Shown here: piece after piece, positions 25,012-34,138 of the stretch
Position numbering within the stretch: position 1 is the stretch's first letter
Layout of the letters: the number at the start of each line of letters is the position of its first letter
Assembly: GCA_016287075.1 (NCBI GenBank)
Contig: JAEEVC010000025.1
Coordinates: 1-38,339 of the forward strand
DNA from: Bacteroidales bacterium
Lineage (GTDB): Bacteria > Bacteroidota > Bacteroidia > Bacteroidales > UBA932
Length of the DNA stretch: 38,339 nt
Reading direction: 5' to 3'
Made by a program: the position numbers and the translations under genes
Notes under the pieces: model-generated
Database searches by the model: none
What the model saw: the letters and a program-made list of their open reading frames with translations, nothing else
Told to the model about the DNA's origin: nothing

Positions 25012-26283
25012 TCAATGGCACTTGAACGGCCCGTGGATGGACTTGATCCTGTATTCGAAATCAGCGTCTCCCAACATATAGACCATGAATTCGTCCCCGC
25101 CGGGGGCGACCCGGACGACAATGTGGCCGTTGTACTGGGTTTGCCTGAACAGGTCCGGATACTCGCCGAGCAGGTCGGCATGGGCATTGGTCAGGAAGAT
25201 ATCTTTCGTCCAGGTGTAGGTATTGTTCTCGAACTGGCCGGTCAGGATGCTCTGGAGCAGGCCCTTGTCCGGCTGGTAGTTGGAGAAGGACTCATTCAGG
25301 ATGACCCGGGGCGAGAAAGCGTTTTTCTGCATCTGGGAGCCCCAGGAATTGGCGCTCAGGTGGTGGTTGGCCTTGAAGACCTCCAGGGATCCGACGAAGT
25401 CCCGGTAATAATAGGCCATCCGGTTCTGCGGGGCGGAGGTCAGGTCGCCGCAGGCGATGCAGTCGAATTTCCCGTACTGCAGGTGGAAGCCGCAGGAAGC
25501 CGGGTTCTCGCCGTCGATGGTCTGCTGCTCGACGATCCTGTTGCCGTTGCCGTCCCGGGTCACATACCGGCCGTTGCCGACGATGTTCAGCAGCCTGCAG
25601 TCATAGGACGGATCCGTCAGCAGGCGCACCTGGCTGTCGGAACCGACCTCGATCCGCTCGGCCTTGAGGCCATTCTGGGCCGTGGCATGCCTGACGAAAG
25701 CGATGTAATTGTTGGTGGCCGAGGATTCCGGCGCAAGGATGGTCTTGTCTTCCCCATAAGAGGGATAACCCCGGTCCAGCAGGGTCGTGAAGCCCACCTC
25801 TTCGAAAACGCCGCTCACGCCGACGGTCCGGTATCCGGCCGCGTTCCTGGGGTGGGCGGCGTTGTCCTCGCCCATGTGGTCGATGTGGAAGTGGGTCAGG
25901 TACATGTAGTCCAGCTTCGTCTTCCCTTCCGGCAGGAAATGCTTGATATACCGGGAGTACGTCACATAAGGGCGCGTCGCCTCGTCCGGCTTGCGCTGGA
26001 TATTCTCCACGCCGGCGGCGGTCACTTCCCCGGCGTCCACGAGCAGGGTCGTGCCGTCCGGGAGGATGTACAGGTAGCATTCGCCCCGGCCGGAATTGAT
26101 CGCGTGGATGTCCAGGCAGCCCTTTTCCCAGGCCGGCAGGACCGCTCCGACTTCGTATCCGACGGCCGCCGGCTTGTCGTCCTTGCCGTCCAGGTCGTCC
26201 CCCCAGGGCATCCTGCCGCCTTCCTCCTTGCCGCTGCCGCAGGCGATCACCGCGAGGAGCGGGAACAGATAGTGGATTTTCAT
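25012..26283 (-). CDS. Metallo-beta-lactamase-fold lipoprotein, paralog 2
   Basis: This 423-aa protein begins MKIHYLFPLLAVIACGSG (lipobox IAC). An opening MPWGDDLDGKDDK is shared with paralog 1. The MBL fold starts at LDIHAINSGRGECYLYILPDGTTLLVDAG, as in ComEC-type and phosphorylcholine-esterase-type hydrolases. The metal motif is LTHFHIDHMG (HxHxDH); later ligands probably lie in CIACGDLTS and KANHHLS. Family members hydrolyse phosphodiesters or other esters, so a surface hydrolase is likely but the substrate is open. The start is set at 26283, where ATGA overlaps the stop of the upstream paralog; ATG 26289 is possible. The C-termini of both paralogs end KSIHGP(F/Y)xC, a distinctive shared tail. 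Confidence 0.85.
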   Translation of the reverse strand: MKIHYLFPLLAVIACGSGKEEGGRMPWGDDLDGKDDKPAAVGYEVGAVLPAWEKGCLDIHAINSGRGECYLYILPDGTTLLVDAGEVTAAGVENIQRKPDEATRPYVTYSRYIKHFLPEGKTKLDYMYLTHFHIDHMGEDNAAHPRNAAGYRTVGVSGVFEEVGFTTLLDRGYPSYGEDKTILAPESSATNNYIAFVRHATAQNGLKAERIEVGSDSQVRLLTDPSYDCRLLNIVGNGRYVTRDGNGNRIVEQQTIDGENPASCGFHLQYGKFDCIACGDLTSAPQNRMAYYYRDFVGSLEVFKANHHLSANSWGSQMQKNAFSPRVILNESFSNYQPDKGLLQSILTGQFENNTYTWTKDIFLTNAHADLLGEYPDLFRQTQYNGHIVVRVAPGGDEFMVYMLGDADFEYRIKSIHGPFKCH

Positions 26284-27524
26284 TCGCATGTATAGGGTCC
26301 GTGAATGGATTTGACTTTGTATTCGAAGTCCGTGTCGTCGAGCATGTACACCCAGAACACGTCGCCGCCGGGCTGCACCCGGATGACGATGTGGCCGCCG
26401 ATGGCCGCTGCCTTGGCATACAGGGACGGGTCGGTGTCGCGGGTCACCTGCTCGATGTTCGTGAAGAACAGGGCGGGGCCGCCGGGGTTGTCCAGCAGCC
26501 GGTGCATGATCGTCTGGTTCGGCTGGACGTCCCGCACATAGAAACTCTGCGTCGCGACGACTTTCGGCCGGAAGCGGCCGAGTTCGGTGGCGTCCATCGT
26601 CCCGTTGGACATGTGGTGATTGGCCTTCATCGCCTCCACCCGCTGCGGGATGAAGGCCGATGCGGCCACGTCGCAGGTCGTCCCGTCCCCGCTCGTCCAG
26701 TAGTCGAACTTGCCGTAGGAGAAAAGGGTGGCGCAGGACATCGCATTCTCCCGGAAACTCCCTGACGTATTGGCGTTTACGACTTCCTTTCCGTTCCAGT
26801 AGTGGCCGGAAGCGGCCCAGTTCTGGGCTTTGAAGCCCGAGTAGGCCTTGGCGTTGTGCCGCATGGCGACCTGTGTCGTCGAACCCACCGCGCACTTCTC
26901 CGCGACGAGGCCGCTGTTCTTCGTCCGGTAGGAGACGAACGCGGCGTATTCGGGAATCAGGTCGCCTTGGTCGGGCGTGGCCAGTCCTTCCTTGTCATAG
27001 ACGGGATATGAGCGGTCGATGACCTTGTCGAAGGGGACGGATTCATACAGGGCCGTCACGCCGGAAAGGACATAGCCGCCCGCCTCGCTGCGGCCGAAAC
27101 GGCTCTCGATCCGGCCGATATGGTCCATGTGGTAATGCGAGAGCATGCAGTAGTCCAGCCGCGAACTGCCCTTCGGCAGGAAATGCCGGATGTACCGGGC
27201 ATAGACTTCGGAAGGACGCACGTCCTGGGAGGGACGCGGCGTCACCTTCGCATAGGAAGAACTCTGGTAATCAACGAATTCACCCACATCCACCACCATC
27301 GTCGTGCCGTCCGGATAAATGAGGAAGCTGCACTCCCCCCGGGCGGAATTGATGTGATGGATGTCGAAGGATCCCTCGCTCCAGGCGGGGAGCGGCGCTC
27401 CGACGGCCACGTCGGTCTCCGCTTCCCCGCCGGCGAGTTTCCCCTCCCACGGCATGACGGAAGGCCCCGCCTTTGGGGAGCACGCCAGCAGCAGCGCCAG
27501 CGCCAGGAATGAGATGCGTTCCAT
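26280..27524 (-). CDS. Metallo-beta-lactamase-fold lipoprotein, paralog 1
   Basis: The 414-aa product starts MERISFLALALLLACSPKAG (lipobox LLAC). It has the same layout as the downstream gene: MPWEGKLAGG, FDIHHINSARGECSFLIYPD, then the metal motif LSHYHMDHIG (HxHxDH), SGDGTTCD, KANHHMSNG and the tail KSIHGPYTCE. The long loop between HxHxDH and the later ligands differs (FRENAMSCATLFSYGKFDYW here), so the two may act on related but distinct substrates. Its start is 3 bp after the stop of the fimbrillin-like gene, and its TGA overlaps the next start, so the pair is translationally coupled. Confidence 0.85.
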   Translation of the reverse strand: MERISFLALALLLACSPKAGPSVMPWEGKLAGGEAETDVAVGAPLPAWSEGSFDIHHINSARGECSFLIYPDGTTMVVDVGEFVDYQSSSYAKVTPRPSQDVRPSEVYARYIRHFLPKGSSRLDYCMLSHYHMDHIGRIESRFGRSEAGGYVLSGVTALYESVPFDKVIDRSYPVYDKEGLATPDQGDLIPEYAAFVSYRTKNSGLVAEKCAVGSTTQVAMRHNAKAYSGFKAQNWAASGHYWNGKEVVNANTSGSFRENAMSCATLFSYGKFDYWTSGDGTTCDVAASAFIPQRVEAMKANHHMSNGTMDATELGRFRPKVVATQSFYVRDVQPNQTIMHRLLDNPGGPALFFTNIEQVTRDTDPSLYAKAAAIGGHIVIRVQPGGDVFWVYMLDDTDFEYKVKSIHGPYTCE

Positions 27525-27527
27525 GCG

Positions 27528-29147
27528 TCAGTTCTGGTCGACAAGCACCGGACGGACGGCATAGCCGCCGACGGCGCCGAAATCTTTGTTGAAATACGGA
27601 TAGGGACGCGGAGCTGCGCTCAGCTGGTGATAGATGCCACCGTAACAGGTGTCGTCATAGGCGCCATCGCCCGTAATGGACTCACCGCTGCGATAAGGGC
27701 CCTGGTTCGACAACTGGTTGACCGTCAGGGGCTGGGCCGTATAACGCCGGCCGCAGTACGGGAGGAAGACGCCCTTGGCGAGATCGGCATCCGTCAGGTC
27801 GGCCTCAACATCGCTCGCAACCGGAGCATCCCCCACCGGATCGAAATACAGGATGCCGCGGATGATGTTGGTCGCAGACACCGTATAGGCGGCGAACTGA
27901 CGGGAGGCATTCGCATACAGGGCGGCGAACTCATCCCCGGTCGGCAGCCGGTATTGCCCCTTCGACGCCCAGAAGGCGATGTCACCGTACCTGGCCGCAT
28001 CGAAATCCGTCGTCTCGACCGTGCACATCCTGTCGATGAACATTTTCCCGGAAATGTCGGCGCCCACCGGCACCATGGCGGTATGATCGACGACATTGTC
28101 CATGGAATCCATGCCGAGACCGCCGTAGTTGAAGAGGCTGTAATCGTCGTAGTTCGTCACCGTCCAGGTGACAGCCTTCTGGGTGGCGGCGGCTTTCTCG
28201 CATCCGGAATAATGCCACTGCGCAGGTGCGAGGCGCCAGTCGGTCATGAAGCCTTCGCCGGTCTGTCCGACGACATGCTCCAGATTGCCGGTCGCCCAGT
28301 AGATGTCCGCCACCAGAAGGGCCCCTTCCTTCGGTTCCTTGCCCTTGGCATCGGGCATCTCGGTCTTCATCGCGCGGAGGTCGCCGCGGCCGAAGGTCGA
28401 AAGGGATCCGACCACATCGAGGCCGCTGAGCTTCTTACCGTTGACATCATAGGCCGTCACGGAGACCTTTCCGTACGAACCGGAGGGCATCGGGACGACC
28501 AGCGACATCGACTGCTCGGGCGTGTCGTCGAAGGCGAAGGAGACCGGGGCGGTTCCTTCCTCGGCCTTCACGCCCTCGGTCAGCGCCTTGGCCAGGTCGA
28601 CGGTAAAGGTTCCGGACAGGTTCCGGTCGGCCACCACGTCGATCCGGCGGGTCGCCGCGTTGATGTTGGAAAGGTCGAACAGGCCGTAGGAAAAAATCTG
28701 GCCGAACTGGATTTCGTACGTGTCGCCGATCGGGGCGACCATCACGGAGCACTCCCCGGCCGAGGCCTTCCGGGTTTCCGGAAGGGCAAAGGTCAGGGTC
28801 GTCCCCGACAGGTTCTGGACACAGTCCGCCGGATAGACGGCGAAGTCGCCGAGGGTCTTCCCCTCCGGGAGCGTCCCCTTGAAAACGGCCTTGCGGGTGC
28901 CTCCCGTGCCGTCAAGGGGCAGTTCTGCGACCGATCCGTCCGTGCAGACGACGGCGATCCTGTCGCCGGCGAGCCAGCGCGCTTCGCCGCGCCCGGTGAG
29001 GCCGGCGCGCGTCGCGGCGTTCTCGATGGAGGCGACCAGCGTCACCTCGCCGGTCCGGGAGAACGCAATCCCGGGATCGAAGGGTTTTTCCTCCTGCGTG
29101 CAGGCGGCGGAAAGGGCCAGGAGGAGGACAGGGAATATCTTTTTCAT
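27528..29147 (-). CDS. Fimbrillin-like lipoprotein with FISUMP-like C-terminus, in the SusE/F position
   Basis: The 539-aa lipoprotein starts MKKIFPVLLLALSAACTQEE. The N-terminal half (about 30-270) is fimbrillin-like (VTLVASIENAATRAG, WLAGDRIAVVC, TFALPETRKASAGECSVMVA). The C-terminal half echoes FISUMP modules: IYWATGNLEH, QYRLPTGDEFAALYA, GVFLPYCGRR and YAVRPVL stand in the same order as YWAQSNL, WRMPTDPEW, SIFLPAAGFR and CIRPVF in the lipoproteins at 806-2978. Lying directly after SusD, it takes the place of SusE/SusF-type surface ligand-binding proteins. The ATG at 29147 (2 bp after the SusD stop) starts the signal; the TTG at 29153 overlaps that stop. Confidence 0.85.
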   Translation of the reverse strand: MKKIFPVLLLALSAACTQEEKPFDPGIAFSRTGEVTLVASIENAATRAGLTGRGEARWLAGDRIAVVCTDGSVAELPLDGTGGTRKAVFKGTLPEGKTLGDFAVYPADCVQNLSGTTLTFALPETRKASAGECSVMVAPIGDTYEIQFGQIFSYGLFDLSNINAATRRIDVVADRNLSGTFTVDLAKALTEGVKAEEGTAPVSFAFDDTPEQSMSLVVPMPSGSYGKVSVTAYDVNGKKLSGLDVVGSLSTFGRGDLRAMKTEMPDAKGKEPKEGALLVADIYWATGNLEHVVGQTGEGFMTDWRLAPAQWHYSGCEKAAATQKAVTWTVTNYDDYSLFNYGGLGMDSMDNVVDHTAMVPVGADISGKMFIDRMCTVETTDFDAARYGDIAFWASKGQYRLPTGDEFAALYANASRQFAAYTVSATNIIRGILYFDPVGDAPVASDVEADLTDADLAKGVFLPYCGRRYTAQPLTVNQLSNQGPYRSGESITGDGAYDDTCYGGIYHQLSAAPRPYPYFNKDFGAVGGYAVRPVLVDQN

Positions 29148-29149
29148 AA

Positions 29150-30952
29150 TCAATAGCCGGGGTTGTTGTTTTCAAGTCCGATGAGCGGATTCGTCGTCAT
29201 TTCGTCATACGGGAAGGGCCAGAGTTCGTCCTTTCCGACCGAGAACTTCTTGTTCGTATGGACGCGGCCGTTGAAGGCGCCTCCGCCGAAAGTCGTCTGC
29301 CCGTCGTAGGTGACGGTCCAGTTCTTGTCGATCGTGGGCTTGGCGTTGCAGGTGACATGGCCGAAATCCGGAGCGTACTGCGGGCCGTTGATGGCCTTGA
29401 CGGCCAGAGGGGTCACGCCGTCGTCCTCTTTCCAGCGGCGGATGTCGAACCAGCGGAAACCTTCGGCGCAGAGTTCCACCTTGCGCTCATAGCGCAGGGC
29501 GCTGCGCAGGTCCTCGCGCGAGCCGGCGGGCACTTCCGGCATGCCGGCGCGCTTCCGGACGCGGTTGATCTGCGCCCGGGCCCGCTCGAGGTCGCCGCCC
29601 GTCCATTCGATATTGGCCTCGGCATCGACCAGGAGCACTTCCGCAAGGCGGATGATCGGGACGTCGAGGTCATCCTCATAGCTGGTTCCCGTGATGGTCC
29701 CGTAATAAGCCGGGTCCGAGTACTTGCGCCAGAGGAAGCCGCAGATGCCCTGGATGCCGTTGGGGCCGTATTCCGACTTGTTGCCGACGACATCGACATT
29801 GTTGACAAATTCACCCTTGGTATAGTCCATCACCGTCTTCACGGCAGGGTCCGTCGTGAACTGGATGCCCATCAGGCGGCTGCCGGGACGGACGGTCCAG
29901 AGGTCGAGGCGCGGGTCACGGTTGGCCCAGGGGTGGGTCCAGTCGTACAGCGGCGAATCGACGATGGATTTGCCGTCGGTGCACTGGAACGTGTCCATCA
30001 TCGCCATCGAAGGGCCGGCACCCGCCGCGCCGTTGTGGACGCGGGAAGTGAAGGTGTAGATGCCCGTATGGGTGTTGGAAGCGGCCAGGCGGTTGAACTG
30101 GACGGCCCAGAGCCATTCCTCGCTGTCCGTCTCCGCATCGAAGCCGAAGAGCGGGGTCTGGTCCGGTTCGCCTTCCGCATGGGTCGGATAGTAGGTCAGG
30201 TCGAGCGGGGTCAGGTCATACACGCCGTCCGCGAGCGCCAGCGCCCGGGCGGAGCAGCGGGCTGCATCCTCATAGCGGCCCCATTCCAGGCAGATACGGG
30301 CCTTGAGGGCATAGGCGGCGGCCCGGCCGAGCCGGCAGGTGCCCCACTCGCCCTTCGGCCAGCGGACCGGCAGGGATTCGAAAAGGTCCTCGTCCATGTC
30401 GGAGATGATGCGGTTGATCACCTGTGCCTTGGGCGTCCGTGCATAGGCGTAATCCTCCAGCGACAGGCTGTGGTCGATGAAGGGGATGTCGCCGTAGAGC
30501 TGGACCCCCTGGTCATAGACATAGGCCCGGATGCAGAGGAGTTCGATCTTGATCTGGTTGAAGGTATCTTCATCCATCTTGTCCCGGATGTTGTCGAGCT
30601 TGTCCAGCACCATGTGGACGCGGCCCGCCGTCTTGTAGATGCGCGCATAGGCCTGCTTGACCTGGCTGGTATTGGACGTGATGATGGACTGGGTATAGTC
30701 GGGCCAGTGGCTCAGGACGGTGCGGGTGCAGCCGATGTCCGTCAGCTGGTCCATCCAGCGGTTCGGGAAGGGCTCGTACTGCATGACATTGTTGGCGAGG
30801 TTCTTATAGCAGGAGAGAAGACCGGCGATGGCTTCTTCCTCGCTGGCCGGGAAGGTTCCGCTCGAAGGGCCTGTCAGGGGATAACGGTCCAGGCTGCAGC
30901 CCCAGAGAAGGAGCGCCGCGGAAAACAGGAGGGCAAAAAGATTCTTTTTCAT
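29150..30952 (-). CDS. SusD/RagB-family nutrient-binding lipoprotein
   Basis: The 600-aa lipoprotein starts MKKNLFALLFSAALLLWGCS (lipobox Cys 19) and caps the SusC transporter at the cell surface. The SusD N-terminal pattern is visible (LDRYPLTGPSSGTFPASEEEAIAGL). TPR-like helices follow, for example IKIELLCIRAYVYDQGVQLYGDIPFI and GRAAAYALKARICLEWGRYEDA, and then the C-terminal block IRLAEVLLVDAEANIEW ... ALRYERKVELCAEGFRWFDIRRW. It ends LIGLENNNPGY. The start lies 13 bp after the SusC stop. SusD proteins bind the ligand that the SusC barrel imports; no glycan enzyme in the operon indicates what that is. Confidence 0.95.
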   Translation of the reverse strand: MKKNLFALLFSAALLLWGCSLDRYPLTGPSSGTFPASEEEAIAGLLSCYKNLANNVMQYEPFPNRWMDQLTDIGCTRTVLSHWPDYTQSIITSNTSQVKQAYARIYKTAGRVHMVLDKLDNIRDKMDEDTFNQIKIELLCIRAYVYDQGVQLYGDIPFIDHSLSLEDYAYARTPKAQVINRIISDMDEDLFESLPVRWPKGEWGTCRLGRAAAYALKARICLEWGRYEDAARCSARALALADGVYDLTPLDLTYYPTHAEGEPDQTPLFGFDAETDSEEWLWAVQFNRLAASNTHTGIYTFTSRVHNGAAGAGPSMAMMDTFQCTDGKSIVDSPLYDWTHPWANRDPRLDLWTVRPGSRLMGIQFTTDPAVKTVMDYTKGEFVNNVDVVGNKSEYGPNGIQGICGFLWRKYSDPAYYGTITGTSYEDDLDVPIIRLAEVLLVDAEANIEWTGGDLERARAQINRVRKRAGMPEVPAGSREDLRSALRYERKVELCAEGFRWFDIRRWKEDDGVTPLAVKAINGPQYAPDFGHVTCNAKPTIDKNWTVTYDGQTTFGGGAFNGRVHTNKKFSVGKDELWPFPYDEMTTNPLIGLENNNPGY

Positions 30953-30965
30953 ATCCGTCGCGGCT

Positions 30966-33900
30966 TTAGAAGGTGATTTCGATACCGCCGGTGTAGGTGG
31001 ACACGAGCGGGTAGTTGTTGCCGATGGAACCGGTCGTGGCGCCCTGGGCGCCGGACTGGTAGGCGGTCTCGGGGTCATAGCCCTGGTAATAGCGGCTGAA
31101 TGTCAGGAGGTTCGTCGCATTGGCGAAGAGCATCACCTTGCCCACCTTCAGGGCGCGGGTCCACCGGGCGGGCAGGGTATAGCTGAGTTCGACGTTCTTC
31201 AGGCGGACATAGGAGCCGTCGGCCATCCAGAAGGTGGAGACCTTGCGGTTCAGGTCGCTGACATAGGAGAGGCGCGGGAAGCGGGCGTCCGGATTGTCCG
31301 GGGTCCAGCTGTCCATGTGCTCGGCGCGGAAGGTGCCGCCGCTCACGCAGGGCTGCGTATAGTAGCCGCTGATGAAGGCGTCCGCCTTGCCAACGCCCTG
31401 GATGAGCGCGCTGAGGTTCCAGCCCTTCCAGCCGAAGTCGAGGGTGATGCCGAAGGTGTAGCGCGGGATCAGGCTGCCGAGGATCTGCTTGTCGTTGTCG
31501 TCGATCTTGCCGTCCGGGACCGGGTTGCCATTGTCATCCGTCGCGCCGCCGACATCCTCGTAGACGAGGTCGCCGGGGTGCGTGATCTGGCCGTACTGCG
31601 GGCAGTTCTCGTTCATCCAGTCGGCCTGCTCCTGCGTCTGGACGATGCCGAGGCACTTCAGCAGGTAGAGCGAGTTGATGGACGAGCCTTCCTGGTTGCG
31701 GAGGACGCCGGAGGATTCGGAGGTGCCGCGCATGTTCAGGATCTCGTTGTGGACATCCGATAGGTTGGCGTTGACGCCCCAGCGGAAATCGCCGGCCGCG
31801 TCGCGGTACCCGGCGCTTACCTCCCAGCCGACGTTCCGGACCACGCCCGCGTTCTGGAACGGCGCGCCGAGGCCGATCGAGGACGGGATGTCCAGTTCCA
31901 TCAGGATGCCGTCGGTGAGCTTGTGATAGACATCCGCCGTGATGCTCAGCTTGTTCCAGAAGGCGATGTCGAGGCCGATGTCGGCCATCTTCGTCGTCTC
32001 CCAGGTGATGTCCCGGTTGGCCAGGGTGTTGAGGGCGACGAGCGGATGGAGCTTGCCGCCTGCGAAGATGGAACTCTGGGTCAGGGTCTGCTCCGTCGGA
32101 TAGTAGGAGGAGCCGATGTTCTGGTTGCCCAGCATGCCGTAGGAGGCACGGAACTTCAGTTCGGTCAGCGTGTTGGAGATGGCCTTCATGAAGGGTTCCT
32201 CGGAGACGCGCCATGCGGCGGAGACCGACGGGAAATAGCCCCAGCGGTGTTCCGGCGCGAAACGGGAGGAACCGTCCGCGCGGAAATTCGCCTCCAGCAG
32301 GTAGCGCTCCTTGAAGTTGTAGTTGATACGGCCGAAATACGAGCCGAGGGCCAGCTGGGTATGGGTACCGCTGTTGGTCTTGAACTCATTGGCGCCGCCG
32401 GCGCTGATGACCTCGTACTCGGGATAGGCGTAATCCTGGCGGTAGGCCTCCAGGGTCTGGTAGTCCATCCGCTCATAGGAGGCGCCGGCGAGCAGGCGCA
32501 GGGCATGACTGCCGAACTTCCAGGAAGCGATGGCGGTCGCCTGGCTCAGGTCATTGAACGTGAAGGTGTCTTCTTCCGTGAGGGAATTGTACTCCCGGCT
32601 CTGGACGGAGGAGACATTGCCGTACGGGTCCGAATGGTAATTGACCACGTCGTTGAAACTGTGGGTCCGGACGACCGTCAGGCGCGGTGCGTACTTGCCC
32701 TCGAGGGTGAGCCACTTGAAAGGCTTGAAGGTGAGGGAGGCCGAGCCTGTCAGGGCGATGCGGTTGGTGATGCGGTTGCCACCCAGGTTCTGCTCGATCA
32801 TCGGAAGCGGGTTCGTCGTGCCGCCGGTGAACGGGGCGTAGCTGCCGTCGGACCATTGGGCGAGCATCAGCGGATCCCGCGAATTCATGATATTGAACAC
32901 CGTGCCCTGGTAGGGGTTCGCCAGGCGGCGGGAATACGTGACAGCGAGGTCGAGACGCATCGAAAGCTTGTCCGAAAGGTCGATGTCCGCGTTGTTCCGG
33001 AGGTTGTAGCGGGTGTAGCGGGCGCTCTTGATGATACCGTCCTGGTCGAGGTAGCCGAAGGAGGTCCGGTTCCGGATCCGCTTGGAGCCGGCCGAGAGGT
33101 TCAGCACGTGGTTGTGCGTGAAACCGTCGCCGGTCATCAGGCGCTTCTGCCAGTCGACGATCGGGAAGGCGTCCGGGTCCAGCCAGTGGTTCATCATGTA
33201 ATTCGCGATGTACGCGTCCGTGTAGAGCGAGACGGCACCGTCGTTCTCCGAGGCCTGGCGGGAGAGGGTCATGTACTGCTCCGCATTGGCCACGCTCGGA
33301 TAGACGACCGGTTTCTGCCAGCCGGCATAGCCGCGGTAGGACACCGAGAACTTCTCCCTGTCGGCACGCTTGGTCGTGACGAGGATGACGCCGTTCGCGG
33401 CCCGGTTGCCGTAGATCGCGGAGGAAGCCGCGTCCTTCAGGATGGAAATCTGGTCGATCTGCGTGGCGTCCAGGAGGTTCAGGTTGCCCTCCACCCCGTC
33501 GATGAGGATGAGCGGGCTCGAGGAGGAGCCGCCGAAGGAGCCGATACCGCGGATCTGGATGGTGCCGGCGTCAGCGCCCGGGGCGCCGCCGGCGGTCGTC
33601 ACCGTCACGCCCGGGGCCATGCCCTGCAGGGCCGTCGAGGCCTGGACGATCGGACGGGAGCCGAAATCGGCGGTCGAGACGGTCGCCACGGAGCCGGTCA
33701 GGTTGACCTTCTTCTGGGTGTCATAACCGACGACCACCACGTCCTGGAGGTAATTGGCGTCCGGTTCAAGGTTGATCGTCAGGTACTTACCGGCAGCGCG
33801 GACTGTCTGGTCCGTATAGCCGAGATAGGAGACGACAAGGACCTTCCCCTCTTCCGCGGAGAGGGAGAATGTGCCGTCCGAGCCGGTGACGGTGCCCTGC

Positions 33901-34055
33901 GAGGTCCCCTGGACCAGCACGGCCGCACCGGACAGCGGGGCGCCGGTCTCATCGACCACGACGCCCCGGACGGTGACCTTCTGCGCAAACGCGAACGCCG
34001 GGAGCAGAAGCAGCACCGCCATGGCAAGATGCCGCAATAAAACGTGTATCTTCAT
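30966..34055 (-). CDS. SusC/RagA-family TonB-dependent outer-membrane transporter
   Basis: The 1029-aa protein has a signal peptide ending near FAFAQ (24). The SusC-specific carboxypeptidase-regulatory-like domain follows (VTVRGVVVDETGAPLSGAAV ... GTFSL). The TonB-box and plug start is LQDVVVVGYDTQKKVNLTGSVATVS, and the plug proper contains IQIRGIGSFGGSSSPL-type sequence and AIYGNRAANGVILVTTK. The rest is the 22-strand barrel, ending GGIEITF with a terminal Phe. It imports SusD-bound ligand with TonB energy. The start is the ATG at 34055, since the upstream TTG (34064) gives no better signal. A full promoter lies upstream, making this the first gene of a seven-gene operon. Confidence 0.96.
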   Translation of the reverse strand: MKIHVLLRHLAMAVLLLLPAFAFAQKVTVRGVVVDETGAPLSGAAVLVQGTSQGTVTGSDGTFSLSAEEGKVLVVSYLGYTDQTVRAAGKYLTINLEPDANYLQDVVVVGYDTQKKVNLTGSVATVSTADFGSRPIVQASTALQGMAPGVTVTTAGGAPGADAGTIQIRGIGSFGGSSSSPLILIDGVEGNLNLLDATQIDQISILKDAASSAIYGNRAANGVILVTTKRADREKFSVSYRGYAGWQKPVVYPSVANAEQYMTLSRQASENDGAVSLYTDAYIANYMMNHWLDPDAFPIVDWQKRLMTGDGFTHNHVLNLSAGSKRIRNRTSFGYLDQDGIIKSARYTRYNLRNNADIDLSDKLSMRLDLAVTYSRRLANPYQGTVFNIMNSRDPLMLAQWSDGSYAPFTGGTTNPLPMIEQNLGGNRITNRIALTGSASLTFKPFKWLTLEGKYAPRLTVVRTHSFNDVVNYHSDPYGNVSSVQSREYNSLTEEDTFTFNDLSQATAIASWKFGSHALRLLAGASYERMDYQTLEAYRQDYAYPEYEVISAGGANEFKTNSGTHTQLALGSYFGRINYNFKERYLLEANFRADGSSRFAPEHRWGYFPSVSAAWRVSEEPFMKAISNTLTELKFRASYGMLGNQNIGSSYYPTEQTLTQSSIFAGGKLHPLVALNTLANRDITWETTKMADIGLDIAFWNKLSITADVYHKLTDGILMELDIPSSIGLGAPFQNAGVVRNVGWEVSAGYRDAAGDFRWGVNANLSDVHNEILNMRGTSESSGVLRNQEGSSINSLYLLKCLGIVQTQEQADWMNENCPQYGQITHPGDLVYEDVGGATDDNGNPVPDGKIDDNDKQILGSLIPRYTFGITLDFGWKGWNLSALIQGVGKADAFISGYYTQPCVSGGTFRAEHMDSWTPDNPDARFPRLSYVSDLNRKVSTFWMADGSYVRLKNVELSYTLPARWTRALKVGKVMLFANATNLLTFSRYYQGYDPETAYQSGAQGATTGSIGNNYPLVSTYTGGIEITF

Positions 34056-34089
34056 CCGTAACAAGGTTATAGTGTTATCTATTACGGAC

Positions 34090-34121
34090 CAAATATATCA
34101 ATTATTTTATTCACCGGCAAG
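34090..34121 (-). promoter_or_regulatory. Promoter of the SusC operon
   Basis: The -7 element TATATTTG (34090-34097) and a CTTG (34118-34121) are separated by 20 bp on the minus strand, which is the spacing of the Bacteroides -33/-7 consensus. The untranslated leader would be about 30 nt. No anti-sigma/ECF-sigma pair, SusR or hybrid two-component regulator lies nearby. Confidence 0.65.
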
Positions 34122-34138
34122 GGGTTACCGCTACTTTT

